Source: Actinomycetota bacterium
Lineage (GTDB): Bacteria; Actinomycetota; UBA4738; HRBIN12
Assembly: GCA_026003015.1 (NCBI GenBank)
Contig: BPGL01000001.1
Location: forward strand, 673,353-737,352
Length of the DNA stretch: 64,000 bases
Direction of reading: 5' to 3'
Part shown: piece after piece, positions 18,093-26,939 of the stretch
Layout of the letters: every line of letters begins with the position of its first letter
Position numbering within the stretch: the stretch's first letter is position 1
Notes under the pieces: model-generated
Seen by the model: only the letters and a program-made list of their open reading frames with translations
Told to the model about the DNA's origin: nothing
Databases searched by the model: none
Program-made: the position numbers and the translations under genes

Positions 18093-18478
18093 CCCGGCAC
18101 CTCGACCATGACGTTCGTCGCCTTGACCGTCGCGACCGCCTGCATGCCCGGGGTCAGGCCCATCTCGTCGACGGCCTCGCTCGTGATCAGCGCGAGGATC
18201 CGATGGGGGCCGGCGAGGATCTCGACCGTGGCGGCCACCCCGTCGCGCTCGATCCTCGTGACCACACCGGGAAAGCGGTTCCGCACGCTGCCCGTCGAGA
18301 TGCGGGGGTGGCCACGCCGCTCAGCCAGGAGCCGCGCGACCTCGGTGGCTGGCACCAGGCGTTGCCCTCCGGCGGTGCGAGTGGCGGCGAGCTTGCCCTC
18401 GCGCTCCCAACGACGGAGGGTCTCAACGCGCACCCCGAGGATGGCGGCCGCCTCCCCGATCCGATACGACGCCTCCAT
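18089..18478 (-). CDS. MerR/excisionase-type HTH regulator with C-terminal TOBE (Mop) domain
   Basis: A 129-residue protein. Residues 4-50 are a MerR/excisionase-like winged helix (RIGEAAAILGVRVETLRRWE). Residues about 62-128 are a TOBE/Mop molybdate-binding domain (RNRFPGVVTRIERDG, TSEAVDEMGLTPGMQAVATV). This combination is a compact ModE substitute: DNA binding coupled to oxyanion sensing. It is the first gene of an operon with modABC, joined by a GTGA overlap, so autoregulation by molybdate is likely. The AT-richer stretch 18479-18594 should hold its promoter and operator, but no clear repeat was identified. Confidence 0.88.
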   Translation of the reverse strand: MEASYRIGEAAAILGVRVETLRRWEREGKLAATRTAGGQRLVPATEVARLLAERRGHPRISTGSVRNRFPGVVTRIERDGVAATVEILAGPHRILALITSEAVDEMGLTPGMQAVATVKATNVMVEVPG

Positions 18479-18594
18479 GGCCCCACGACTGTAGAGGAAA
18501 ACGAAGTGCGTGGTCCAGAGAAACTAGGACATCAGTGTGCCTTTCTGTGGTTTCGGCCGCGCGTGGGCGGGACGACGATGGTCGCTCGAGGTGG

Positions 18595-19329
18595 TCAGCG
18601 ACGCCCGGCCCAGACACCGACGCGCGTGACCTCCATCGGGACGTCCACCACGATCAGCTCGCTCGGCTCCTCGGCACGGACCCGAACGGTCGGCTGCTCG
18701 GTCACCCTGGCCGCATCGCCGGTGGAGACCGGCTCGCCGTCGAAGGCGGCCCGTCCCTCGATCAGGTAGGCGTACGCGCCGCGCCCCTCGCCGATCCGGT
18801 GCTCGACCTCCACGCCCGGCCCCAGTCGGGCGACGTACACGGCCGCGTCCTGGTGGACCTTCACGACGTCGCCGCCCTCCGGCCCGATCACCTTGCGCAG
18901 CCGATCGGTCCGGTCCTCGACCGTGAACACCCGCTGCTCGACGCTCGGGGGCAGCGACGGCGTGTCGGGCAGGATCCAGATCTGGATGAACCGCATGGGT
19001 TCCGTGTCCGACCCGTTCTGCTCCGAGTGCAGCGCGCCGGACCCGAGCGTCATCCGCTGCACCGAGCCGGCCGGGAGGACGCCGTCGTTCCCGAGCGAGT
19101 CCTCATGGCGGAACGTGCCCTCCACGACGTAGGTGAGCCCCTCGACGTCTCGGTGAGGGTGGAGCGGCCAGACCGCCCCGGGGACGAGCCGGTCGTCGTT
19201 GAACACCCGCATCGCCCCGAATCCATCGTTCTCGGGGTCCCGGTAATGGTCGAACGAGAAGTGCCACCGGGCGTGGAACCAGCCGCCCTCGACCTCGTAG
19301 ATCTCGCGGTCCCGCCTGATCGTGAGCAT
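18595..19329 (-). CDS. Pirin family bicupin protein
   Basis: A 244-residue bicupin. The N-terminal cupin has metal-ligand motif PLHPHRDVEGLTYV (His, His, Glu) and SGALHSEQNG with another His; the C-terminal domain (about 140-235) is the YhhW-like pirin domain. Bacterial relatives include quercetin dioxygenase-like enzymes and redox-sensing pirins. ATG 19329 is followed by LTIRRDREIYEVEGGWF, typical of family starts. The 164 bases to the exonuclease gene hold no other gene; a TATGCT-like -10 lies at 19356-19361 on the minus strand. Confidence 0.88.
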   Translation of the reverse strand: MLTIRRDREIYEVEGGWFHARWHFSFDHYRDPENDGFGAMRVFNDDRLVPGAVWPLHPHRDVEGLTYVVEGTFRHEDSLGNDGVLPAGSVQRMTLGSGALHSEQNGSDTEPMRFIQIWILPDTPSLPPSVEQRVFTVEDRTDRLRKVIGPEGGDVVKVHQDAAVYVARLGPGVEVEHRIGEGRGAYAYLIEGRAAFDGEPVSTGDAARVTEQPTVRVRAEEPSELIVVDVPMEVTRVGVWAGRR

Positions 19330-19493
19330 CGCCGTCACCCCCGTCGTGCGCGAACCAGCATAGGAGCCTCGACCCCGACCGCCGTCGTCGAGGGCGGGCA
19401 GGTGGCAGCTGCTCTCCTCGGACTCCCACGCTCGACCCGGGCCTCGATCGCGGCGCGGCAGGCGGCCCAGCCATCCCGGCGGTCCACCGCGCC

Positions 19494-20153
19494 TCACGCT
19501 GCGCCGGCGGCGACCCTCCCGGGACCTCGCGGGGCCGGCACGCTGCGGCTCGCGCGGAGCAGGCGACCCGGCGTGTCGTACCCGCGCGGTGCGAGCCTCG
19601 AGGCGAGGACGAGGAACACCTGCGCCGTGGTGAGGGCGTCGTCGAGGGCATGGTGCGGTCGCTCCACCGGTACCCGGAGCCGGGCGGCGACCGCCGCGAG
19701 CGAGGGCCGGCCGTCCTCAGGCACCTCGCCGGCCACCTCGGCCAGCCGGAGCACGTCGATGATCCGCCGCCGCCAAGCTCTGGTGCTCCCTCCGAAGATC
19801 CGCGCCAGGAACCCCGCCTCGACGCCCGCGGCCCACGCCAGCACGAACCTCCCGGCCAGGGCGGTCGCCAGCTCCACCCGGGCCTCCTCGAGGCCCGGAG
19901 CCCCCGCCAGGTCGGCCGGCCGGAGCCCGTGCACGACGATCGAGGTGGCCGTGAGCGGCGCGGACGGGGCCACTTCGCGGTACACGGCCTCGCCCACGAC
20001 CACGCGCCCCTCGAGCACCGGCACGACCCCGAACGAGACGACCGCGTCGCGGGCCGGGTCGAGCCCGGTCGTCTCGAAGTCGAGCGCGGCGAGGGCCGCG
20101 GCGGTCCAGGGCGCCCGCCGGAGCGCCCGCGGTGGCCGCGCCGGCCCTCTCAC
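19494..20153 (-). CDS. DnaQ-like DEDDh 3'-5' exonuclease
   Basis: A 219-residue exonuclease of the DNA polymerase III epsilon superfamily. Exo I is LDFETTGLD (Asp-x-Glu), the middle aspartate is probably in LAWAAGVEAGFLARI, where Glu replaces the usual Asp, and Exo III is HHALDDALTTAQVF (His and Asp). The GTG start overlaps the stop of the DUF294 protein upstream (GTGA). That pairing of DUF294 nucleotidyltransferase-like protein with a small DEDDh exonuclease recurs in actinobacteria, so the two probably act together. Substrate unknown. Confidence 0.85.
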   Translation of the reverse strand: MRGPARPPRALRRAPWTAAALAALDFETTGLDPARDAVVSFGVVPVLEGRVVVGEAVYREVAPSAPLTATSIVVHGLRPADLAGAPGLEEARVELATALAGRFVLAWAAGVEAGFLARIFGGSTRAWRRRIIDVLRLAEVAGEVPEDGRPSLAAVAARLRVPVERPHHALDDALTTAQVFLVLASRLAPRGYDTPGRLLRASRSVPAPRGPGRVAAGAA

Positions 20154-21991
20154 CGCAACCGGAACCCCATCTCGCGAGCGAGCAGGCGCTGGGCGCGCTC
20201 GATCGTCCGGAACGCCTCCTTGAGGCCTCGGCGGACGATCGCGTCGAGCTCGGTCGGGTCGACGTGGTCGTCCGGCTCCGCGCCCTCCCCGACCCGGCGC
20301 ACGTGGTGCACGAGCCGAACCCGCCACAGGAGGCGGAACGCCTCCCGAAGACCCGTGCCGAGCTCCTCGTCCAGCCGGCCCGACGCGACCGCCACCTCGA
20401 GCCGACGCAGCGTCCGGTTCGCGATGCCGCCGGCCGACACGGCCCCGTACCGCGCGAGGTTCGTGACCGGGGTGATCCCGGTGTCCTTCACGGCGAAGGT
20501 GCCGGCGTGCGCCCCCCGCTGCTGGACCACGACGTCCCGGAAGAACCCGGTCGGCGGGCGCAGCTCGACCGCGGTCAGCGCCAGGCGACGGACGAACCCG
20601 GGGTGCCGCGGCGCCTCGCGGATCACCTCGTCCAGCCGGCTTGCGACGTCGAGGGGTCCCGCCACCCGCCGGTAGTCGAGGGCGATGCTCGTGAAGACGC
20701 GCCCCCGCACCCCCGGGTCGATCATCCACCGCCGCAGCTCCGCCTCCCACCCCGCCGCGGTGCGCCGCCACGCCGGGTTGATCGCCATGACGCCGCCGCG
20801 GCAGCGGGGGATCCCCGCCGCCTCGAGCCCGGCGGTCACGCGGTCGGCGAGGGCGGCGAAGTACCGGTCGGCATCCTCCGGATCGGCGTCGGTCGGCTCG
20901 TAGGCCAGCCCGTGGTCCTGGTCCGTCGCCAGGGCCTGCTCGCGCCGGGCTTGGCTCCCGAAGGCGAGCCAGGCCCAGGGACCCGGCGGATCGCCGAGCT
21001 CGTCGATCGCGAGCTCCAGCAGGCGACGGGTGAGGGTGTCGATCGCGATCGCCACCGCGTGGCCCACGTGGACCGGGTCGACGTCGGCCTCGACGAGCCC
21101 TCGTACCACGAGCGGGAGTCGGGCGGCCTCGGCGACGACCCGTTCCCGGTCGGGCGCCCGCTCGATCGCGCTGCGCACCGCGAAGGGGTCCGTCCGCTCG
21201 AGACCCATCAGATCGGTGTCGGAGACCACGCCCACGATCCGGCCTGTCGCGTCGGTGACCGGGAGGTGGTGCACGCCGTGCTCGAGCATCGTGAGCAAGA
21301 CCTCCTCGGTCGTGGCCTCGGCGGGAACCGTGACGAGCGGCGTGGACATCACCTCCGACACCGGCGTGTGCGGATCGCGCCCGGCGGCGAGCACCCGCGA
21401 GCGCAGGTCCCGGTCGGTCACGATCCCGCGCCCCGACCCGCCCTGGACCAGGAGCGAGGAGACCCGCTCGCGAGCCATGAGCTGCGCGGCCTCCCGCACC
21501 GTGGTTCCCGGCCCGCAGGTCACCGGCGGGCGGCGCACCAGCCTCCCCACGGGGAGGAGCCGTGCGTCGGCCCCCGCGGGTCCCCGCGCCTCGGCCGCCC
21601 GCTCCATCCGCTTCCGCAGGCTGGCCGTGAGGAACGCGAGGCCCGAGGGCCTGCCGAGCACCGCCTCGGCGACCTCCCGATCGATCACGTAGCAGAGGGT
21701 GTCCTCGTGGGCTCGGACCGAGAACGCCGGCTCGAGCCCCGAGAGCAGGGAGGGGTGCCCGAACACCTCCCCCTCGAGCAGCAGGTCGACAACCCGCCCG
21801 TCCTCCACGAGCTCCACCGCGCCGGTCCGCACGACGTACAGGGAGCCCGCGGGCTCGCCGGCGCGGAGCAGGATCGTGGACCCCGCTGGAAAGAAGGCGA
21901 TCTCGACCGCACGGGCCACCCGCCGGAGCTCCTCCGGGGGCAGGGCGTCGAACGGCGGGTAGCGGGCGAGGAAGGCCTCGACCTGCACCAC
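20150..21991 (-). CDS. cNMP-binding/CBS/DUF294 nucleotidyltransferase-like protein
   Basis: 613 residues in four parts: a cyclic-nucleotide-binding fold (about 5-125, FFPAGSTILLRAGEPAGSLYVV), a CBS pair (about 150-270, VMSTPLVTVPAEATTEEVL), a DUF294 nucleotidyltransferase-like domain (about 290-430, WLAFGSQARREQALATDQDH with the G-S and D-x-D pattern) and a DUF294_C helical region. Soluble. It resembles GlnD/PII-uridylyltransferase relatives and probably couples ligand sensing to nucleotidyl transfer or nucleotide binding. It is cotranscribed with the DnaQ-like exonuclease; the divergent DoxX gene lies 176 bases away. Confidence 0.87.
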   Translation of the reverse strand: MVQVEAFLARYPPFDALPPEELRRVARAVEIAFFPAGSTILLRAGEPAGSLYVVRTGAVELVEDGRVVDLLLEGEVFGHPSLLSGLEPAFSVRAHEDTLCYVIDREVAEAVLGRPSGLAFLTASLRKRMERAAEARGPAGADARLLPVGRLVRRPPVTCGPGTTVREAAQLMARERVSSLLVQGGSGRGIVTDRDLRSRVLAAGRDPHTPVSEVMSTPLVTVPAEATTEEVLLTMLEHGVHHLPVTDATGRIVGVVSDTDLMGLERTDPFAVRSAIERAPDRERVVAEAARLPLVVRGLVEADVDPVHVGHAVAIAIDTLTRRLLELAIDELGDPPGPWAWLAFGSQARREQALATDQDHGLAYEPTDADPEDADRYFAALADRVTAGLEAAGIPRCRGGVMAINPAWRRTAAGWEAELRRWMIDPGVRGRVFTSIALDYRRVAGPLDVASRLDEVIREAPRHPGFVRRLALTAVELRPPTGFFRDVVVQQRGAHAGTFAVKDTGITPVTNLARYGAVSAGGIANRTLRRLEVAVASGRLDEELGTGLREAFRLLWRVRLVHHVRRVGEGAEPDDHVDPTELDAIVRRGLKEAFRTIERAQRLLAREMGFRLR

Positions 21992-22167
21992 GGCCGGAGT
22001 ATCGCACCGCCCGGGGGTCCCGTCGGGGTCCCGCCGGCGTGGGGACGGGTCCTGCCGAGCCAGGGACGAGCGACCGGTGCCGGGCGACGGGCCGGGGGGG
22101 AGGCTGAGGACGAACGGAACCGGCGACCGAGCAGGCAGGAAGGCAAGGAACGAAGGAGGTGGAAGCG

Positions 22168-22815
22168 ATGGGACGGGCCGAGGTGCAGGAGCCCGCCCGC
22201 GGCGGAGCCGCCGGGGCGTCCGCGCCCGTTGCGGTCGAGCCGCAGGACGCCGCTGCCCGCGTGAAGGGCGCCCTGCTGTGGGGGCTCGCCCGGATCTCGA
22301 TCGGGTGGGTGTTCCTCTGGGCGTTCCTCGACAAGGCGTTCGCGCTCGGGTTCTCCACGGGGAGACTCGAGGACGGGACGATCGACGTCTTCGCCAAGGG
22401 TCAGGCGTGGCTCAACGGCGGGTCGCCGACGGCGGGCGTGTTCGCCTACGGGCTGAAGGGGCCGTTCACGAGCCTCTACGAGGCGATCGGGAACGTGACG
22501 ATGACGGCGCAGGGCCCGGTCGCCAACCCCCCGGCGTGGGTCGACTGGGTCTACATGGTGTCGATGCTGCTGATCGGCCTCGGACTCGTCTCGGGCATCA
22601 TGACCCGGATCGCGGCCTTCGGCGGCATCGTCTGGATGGCCATCTTCTACACGGCGACGTCGATCTGGCCGGAGTTCAACCCGTTCGTGGACGACCACGT
22701 CGTGTACGCGATCGTCCTGGCGGGGCTCGCGGCGATCGACGCGGGCCGGTACCTGGGGCTCGGCGGCTCCTGGGAGCGGCTGCCGATCGTGCGCCGGCAC
22801 CCGATCCTCAGGTAG
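22168..22815 (+). CDS. DoxX-like integral membrane protein
   Basis: About 215 residues from ATG 22168, 8 bases after AAGGAGG. After a 35-residue Ala-rich cytoplasmic tail come about four membrane helices (ALLWGLARISIGWVFLWAFL, WVYMVSMLLIGLGLVSGIM, MAIFYTATSIWP, VYAIVLAGLAAIDAGRYLGL). DoxX/DoxD proteins include the thiosulfate:quinone oxidoreductase subunit and redox-stress partners. No DoxA partner is present. Being near a sulfide:quinone reductase-like flavoprotein suggests a sulfur or quinone-redox role, but this is inference. Confidence 0.75.
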   Translation: MGRAEVQEPARGGAAGASAPVAVEPQDAAARVKGALLWGLARISIGWVFLWAFLDKAFALGFSTGRLEDGTIDVFAKGQAWLNGGSPTAGVFAYGLKGPFTSLYEAIGNVTMTAQGPVANPPAWVDWVYMVSMLLIGLGLVSGIMTRIAAFGGIVWMAIFYTATSIWPEFNPFVDDHVVYAIVLAGLAAIDAGRYLGLGGSWERLPIVRRHPILR

Positions 22816-22868
22816 CGTGGCTTAGGTAGCGCTCGGGCGTCCTCCGGGGAGGGCGGAGCAGGGGACTT

Positions 22869-24000
22869 GTGGAGCCGACCACGCCGCGTCGCACCGCACC
22901 GGGCGGGGAGGCACGGGTCGGTTCCCACCCCGGCCTTTCCTGGGAGGAGGCTCGAGCGCGCCTGGCCAGAGACGGAGCCAACCTCCTTCCGGAGCGACGC
23001 GGCCCCTCCCTCCTCCGGCGACTCCTCGCGCAGCTCATCCACTTCTTCGCCCTGATGCTCTGGGGCGCGGGCGGCCTCGCGTTCCTCGCCGGGCTCCCCC
23101 AGCTCGGGGTGGCGATCTTCGTCGTGATCGTCCTGAACGGTCTGTTCGCCTTCGCCCAGGAGCACCGGGCCGAGACGGCGGCGCGCCGGCTCCGGGCCCT
23201 GCTCCCGCGACGCGCCACCGTCGTGCGCGACGGCGCCCCGGTCGAGATCGACGCCGCCGAGCTCGTGGTCGGGGACGTGGTGCTCCTCGCTCCCGGCGAC
23301 CGGATCTCGGCCGATCTCAGGGTCCTGGTCGCCCACGGTCTGCTGATCGACACGTCGACGTTCACCGGGGAGAGCGAGCCCTCGCCCGTCGGTGCCGACG
23401 GGACCGCCTTCGCGGGGACGTTCGTCATGGCGGGGGAAGGCGTGGGCCAGGTCACCGCCACCGGCTCCCGGACCCGGCTCGCGGGGATCGCCCGCCTCGC
23501 CCAGGCCGGACGCCGGCCCCGTTCGCCCCTCACGACGGAGCTCCAACGGGTGGTGCGGACCATCTCCCTCATCGCCATCGGCGTCGGGACCGCCTCGTTC
23601 GGGGCCGCGCTCCTCGTGGGAACGCCGCCTGCGGACGGGTTCGTCTTCGGCATCGGCGTCACGGTGGCCCTCGTGCCGGAAGCCCTCCTGCCCACGGTCA
23701 CCCTCCGCGTCCGGCGCCGCCTTCGCCACGGTGGTCCTGGCACAGACCGCCAACGCCTTCGCTTGCCGGAGCGCGGCCGTGCCGCCCTGGCGCTTGGACT
23801 GGTGGTCGAACCGGCTGCTGGTCGGGGCGGTCTCGATCGAGCTGCTCGTCGCCACAGCCGCCCTCATCGCGCCGCCGCTCGCGGCAGTCCTCGGCCACGA
23901 GCCGCCCCCGGCCGTGGGCTGGGCCGTGGCCGCCGGCTCGATCGCCGCCGTCCTGGGAGCCGACGCGCTGTGGAAGGCAGCCCGCCGGGGCCATCGGTGA
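22869..24000 (+). pseudogene. Internally deleted cation-transporting P-type ATPase (no phosphorylation domain)
   Basis: The first 285 residues look like the start of a calcium/cation P-type ATPase: an LSWEEARARLARDGANLLPE N-terminal domain, membrane helices, TFTGESEP and the fourth helix with VPEALLPTVTL. Near 23700 the match jumps, in another frame, to the C-terminal membrane region (ATVVLAQTANAFACRS onward) and ends at TGA 23998-24000. The DKTGT phosphorylation site, nucleotide-binding domain and GDGxND motif are absent. It cannot be an active pump. Either a deletion of about a kilobase in the genome or an assembly collapse explains it. Confidence 0.8.
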
Positions 24001-24045
24001 GCCGGTTCCCGGCGGGACCGGCCACCTCCTCCCAGCGACCGTCCC

Positions 24046-24498
24046 CTACGACGGGCGCTTGGGCTCCGCGCGCAGGGCCCTGGCCACGGCCACGACGAGC
24101 TCGAGGACGCCGGCCATCTCGGGGCTCCGCACCAGCCGGAGCATCTCGCCGAGCCCCATCGGCCGGGTGCGGGTCCGCAAGCGCTCGTAGGCCTGGTCGA
24201 GCGTCGCCGGCACCCGCATCGCCGCGTGGAAGAGGGGCTCGTAGCGAACCTGCCCCAGGAGCCCTGCGAGCATCATGAGGTTCGCGACCATCGTCATGAG
24301 CTCCGGCCTCGTGGCCGCGCTGAAGTTCTCGTCGAAACTCTCGAGCACGCCGGTCAGGGCGCCGAGGTTGCCGCTGTCGGCCACCCGATCCACGAGATCG
24401 AGGACCTGTTCGACCGCGTCGGCCGAGCGTGCCAGGCGAGCGAGCAGTCGATCCAGGACCTCGCGGTCGGCTTCGGTGAACACGGGGGCGTCGGGCAT
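24046..24498 (-). CDS. DUF1641 family protein
   Basis: A 150-residue helical protein matching the DUF1641 pattern: repeated LARLARSADAVEQVLDLVD and LMTMVANLMMLAGLLGQV hydrophobic helices, and a PMGLGEMLRLVRSPEMAGVL segment. DUF1641 proteins often sit beside sulfide:quinone oxidoreductase-like or formate dehydrogenase genes. Here the ATG is 11 bases after the stop of such a flavoprotein, so the two are cotranscribed. It probably assists or anchors the oxidoreductase; exact role unknown. Confidence 0.8.
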   Translation of the reverse strand: MPDAPVFTEADREVLDRLLARLARSADAVEQVLDLVDRVADSGNLGALTGVLESFDENFSAATRPELMTMVANLMMLAGLLGQVRYEPLFHAAMRVPATLDQAYERLRTRTRPMGLGEMLRLVRSPEMAGVLELVVAVARALRAEPKRPS

Positions 24499-24509
24499 CG
24501 CAGGACCTC

Positions 24510-25665
24510 CTAGCGTCCGAACAGGTGGGCGAACCAGAAGCGCTCGAACCCCTCCTTGACCGCCCGGAACAGGCGCATCCCGCCGAGCAAGCGACAGTCG
24601 GGGTAGGGCGCGCGACCGAACAGCTTGTCGGAGAAGTCGCACCACACGGCGGCCCCCATGTGGCCGGTGTCCATCACGCAGACCCCCACCATGTTGTACA
24701 GCTCCCCCATGAACGCGCCCCGGATCCGGTCGAGGATCTGGCTCACCACGTGGTCGGCTTGGAAATGAGCGAAGACGCCAGCCATCCCCAAGCCGATGGA
24801 TGGCGCGACCACGTCCCCGATCCCGAACACCTCCGGATAGCGTGGGGAGGCCATCGAGGGCAGCACCACGTCCATGTAGCCCTCCGGTCCGGCGAGGGGC
24901 GAACCCCGCACGGGCGCTGGGGCTTCGTGCGCGGGAACCACGATCCCAAGGTCGTAGGGGAGCTCGCGGCCGTCGGCCGCCCGGAGCACCCGAGCATCCC
25001 GGTCGTGGGAGGCGAGCTCGAAGCCGCCCTCGAAGCGCACGCCGAAGTCCTCGAGGAAGCGGGTGAAGCCCTCGACCATGAGCGGGCCGAAGGTCTCCAT
25101 CGGGCGGTCCCACGGGTGGAACACGGTGATCTGCGTCCGCTCCGAGACGTGCCGCTGCTCCGCGAGAGTACCGCAGCATGAACGCCACCTCGAAGGGCGC
25201 CGGCGGGCACCGGTACGGCCAGGAGACGGGCCCCACCGCAACCCGACCCCCCGAGAACCCGGCCAGCCGCCCGCGCAGGGCCATCGCGTGGTCGAGCTCC
25301 CAGGGCGCCTCGAGCCCGGCGAAGGTCGGGTCCTCCCGGAGCGCCGCCCCCAGGGCCACGATCAGGAAGTCGTAATCCAGGGCATCGGGTCCGATCTCGA
25401 CCCGGCGGGCGTCCGGGTCGATCCGCGAGACCTCGGCCCGCACCACGCGCGTCCCGTACCGCGGTCCGAGCAGCTCGAGCGGTCGCCGCACGTCGTCGGG
25501 CTCACGCTTGCCCGTCATCAGCCACAGGTAGCTCGGGCGGTACTCGTGGTACGGGCTGCGGTCGACCAGCACCACCTCGACCTCCCCATCCCGGGCCCAC
25601 TGGCCGAGCCGTCGCGCGGCGACGGCGCCGCCCGTCCCGCCTCCCAAGATCACGACCCGCTGCAC
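24510..25665 (-). CDS. Sulfide:quinone oxidoreductase-like FAD/NAD(P) flavoprotein (one frameshift)
   Basis: GTG 25665 follows GAGGAGG. The N-terminus VVILGGGTGGAVAARRL is a Rossmann FAD site, then LVDRSPYHEYRPSYLWL, an LIVALGAA strand, and after a frame change near 25165-25175 the rest: ITVFHPWDRPMETFGPLMVE, PYDLGIVVPAHEAPAP, VFGIGDVVAPSIG and a C-terminal amphipathic tail. Removing one base restores a 384-residue SQR/NDH-2-type protein. It probably oxidises sulfide or NAD(P)H to feed quinone. The catalytic cysteines of true SQR are not clearly placed, so the donor is uncertain. Operon with DUF1641. Confidence 0.75.
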
Positions 25666-25777
25666 GGTCCCCACCTCCTCCTCGGCTCGGTGCGGCAGGA
25701 GTCCCCTCGAGCCGGCGACCGATACCGATACCCGCCGACGGTAGCCGCGTGGGGGGCCGCCTTGCCCGCGAGCGGCG

Positions 25778-25790
25778 GGACCCTCGTCCC
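25778..25790. promoter_or_regulatory. DosR-box-like palindrome upstream of hsp20
   Basis: GGGACCCTCGTCCC is contained at this site, that is GGGAC-N4-GTCCC with exactly the arm sequence and spacing of the mycobacterial DosR (DevR) consensus core. It is 66 bases upstream of the Hsp20 ATG and about 113 upstream of the divergent flavoprotein. The outer consensus bases match only partly. Regulation by a DosR-like factor is a hypothesis; none is encoded in the window. Confidence 0.4.
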
Positions 25791-25855
25791 TCATGAGCCG
25801 CCTGCATGTGCGCTTGACTCGAGGCGGTCGAGATGCGCGAGGAGGTGAGGACACG

Positions 25856-26323
25856 ATGACCACGCCGGTGCGTTGGGACCCCTGGGACGAGCTGGCCGGC
25901 GTCGAGCGGCAGATCGAGCGGGTGTTCCGGGAGGCGTTCGGGTCGCTCCAGCGCCTGGCTCCGGTGCTTCCGACTCGGCCTCGGGAGTGGGCCCCCGCGT
26001 GCGACGTTCTCACCCGCGGAGAGGACCTGGTGATCCGGTTCGAGCTGCCCGGAGTCGACCCCGAGAAGGAGGTCGAGATCGCGGTGGAGGACGGCATGCT
26101 CTTGGTGCGGGGCGAGCGCCGCTTCGAGGACGAGGAACGGGGCGAGGACTACCTCCGCCGCGAGGTGGCGCGCGGCACGTTCGAGCGCGCGATCTCGCTG
26201 CCTGAGGGGGTGAAGCCCGACGACATCACCGCGACCTACCGGGACGGCATCCTGGAGGTGGTCGTGCCCAAGGCCGCCGCACTCCCGGAGCGGAAGACGG
26301 TCCCCGTGAAGGTCGCCGGCTAG
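25856..26323 (+). CDS. Hsp20/alpha-crystallin small heat-shock protein
   Basis: 155 residues from ATG 25856 with GAGGAGGTGAGG upstream. The N-terminal arm RWDPWDELAGVERQIERVF, the alpha-crystallin domain (about 45-140; RFELPGVDPEKEVEIAVEDG, REVARGTFERAISLPEGV, YRDGILEVVVPK) and a C-terminal Lys-rich tail are all present. It is an ATP-independent holdase. A perfect hairpin follows the gene as a terminator and a DosR-like box precedes it, so it is likely a monocistronic stress unit. Confidence 0.93.
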   Translation: MTTPVRWDPWDELAGVERQIERVFREAFGSLQRLAPVLPTRPREWAPACDVLTRGEDLVIRFELPGVDPEKEVEIAVEDGMLLVRGERRFEDEERGEDYLRREVARGTFERAISLPEGVKPDDITATYRDGILEVVVPKAAALPERKTVPVKVAG

Positions 26324-26337
26324 CCGGAGGTCGAGGG

Positions 26338-26371
26338 CCTGGCCGGCCCGGGACCATCCGGGCCGGCCAGG
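26338..26371 (+). terminator. Hairpin terminator after hsp20
   Basis: A perfect 14-bp stem (CCTGGCCGGCCCGG pairing with CCGGGCCGGCCAGG) closes a 6-base loop, 15 bases after the hsp20 stop. There is no T tract, as is usual for intrinsic terminators in high-GC actinobacteria. Confidence 0.75.
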
Positions 26372-26434
26372 GTCGTCTGAGAGCGGGGTTCCCCGCCAGG
26401 GAGGGGCAGCCCAGGCACCGAGAGGAGGTGACCC

Positions 26435-26827
26435 ATGAAGGTGCGAGCCGTCTACGCACGCAACCTGATCACGGCGGAGCCCCGGGAGACGCTCGCCCGG
26501 GCCGCCGAACGGATGGTGGAACAGGAGGTGGGTGCGCTCACCGTGTTCCATGGCGAGACCTTCGAGGGCATCATCACCGAGCGAGACCTGGTCCGCGCCA
26601 TCGCTGAGGGCGCCGACCCCTGGACCGCTCAGGTGGACGAACACATGACCCCGGACCCGGCGATGATCTCACCGGACGCCGAGCTCTCGGAGGCGGCGGC
26701 GATGATGCTCAAGCTCGAGGCGAGGCACCTGCCGGTTGGCGAGGGCCGAGCCGTGGTGGGGATGCTGTCGGCCCGGGACATCCTGGTCGACGAGATCTGG
26801 CCCGGGGAGGGGTCGCAGGCGAACTAG
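26435..26827 (+). CDS. Two-CBS-domain protein
   Basis: A 130-residue protein consisting of a CBS pair: residues 5-60 (LITAEPRETLARAAERMVEQ, GIITERDLVRA) and 70-122 (HMTPDPAMISPDAELSEAAA, VGMLSARDILVDEI). The start is preceded by GAGAGGAGGTGACCC. Stand-alone CBS pairs bind adenine nucleotides; mycobacterial Hrp1 is a hypoxia-induced example of the same size. Its position after Hsp20 and near a cation ATPase remnant is compatible with a stress group, but the ligand is unknown. Confidence 0.88.
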   Translation: MKVRAVYARNLITAEPRETLARAAERMVEQEVGALTVFHGETFEGIITERDLVRAIAEGADPWTAQVDEHMTPDPAMISPDAELSEAAAMMLKLEARHLPVGEGRAVVGMLSARDILVDEIWPGEGSQAN

Positions 26828-26939
26828 CCGACGCACGCTCGGCGCGATCTGTTCTTACGACCTCACGATCCCGTCCATCGACCCTGGGCGTGGCAGATCC
26901 GTGGATCGGACGGCGCGCTCCCTCGACCCAGGGGAGAAG

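Noticed and set aside
25813-25832. HAIR-like (HspR) inverted repeat CTTGAC...GTCGAG upstream of hsp20
   Set aside because: The half-sites differ from the consensus and the spacing is wrong; no HspR gene is in the window. It may merely contain a -35-like TTGACT.
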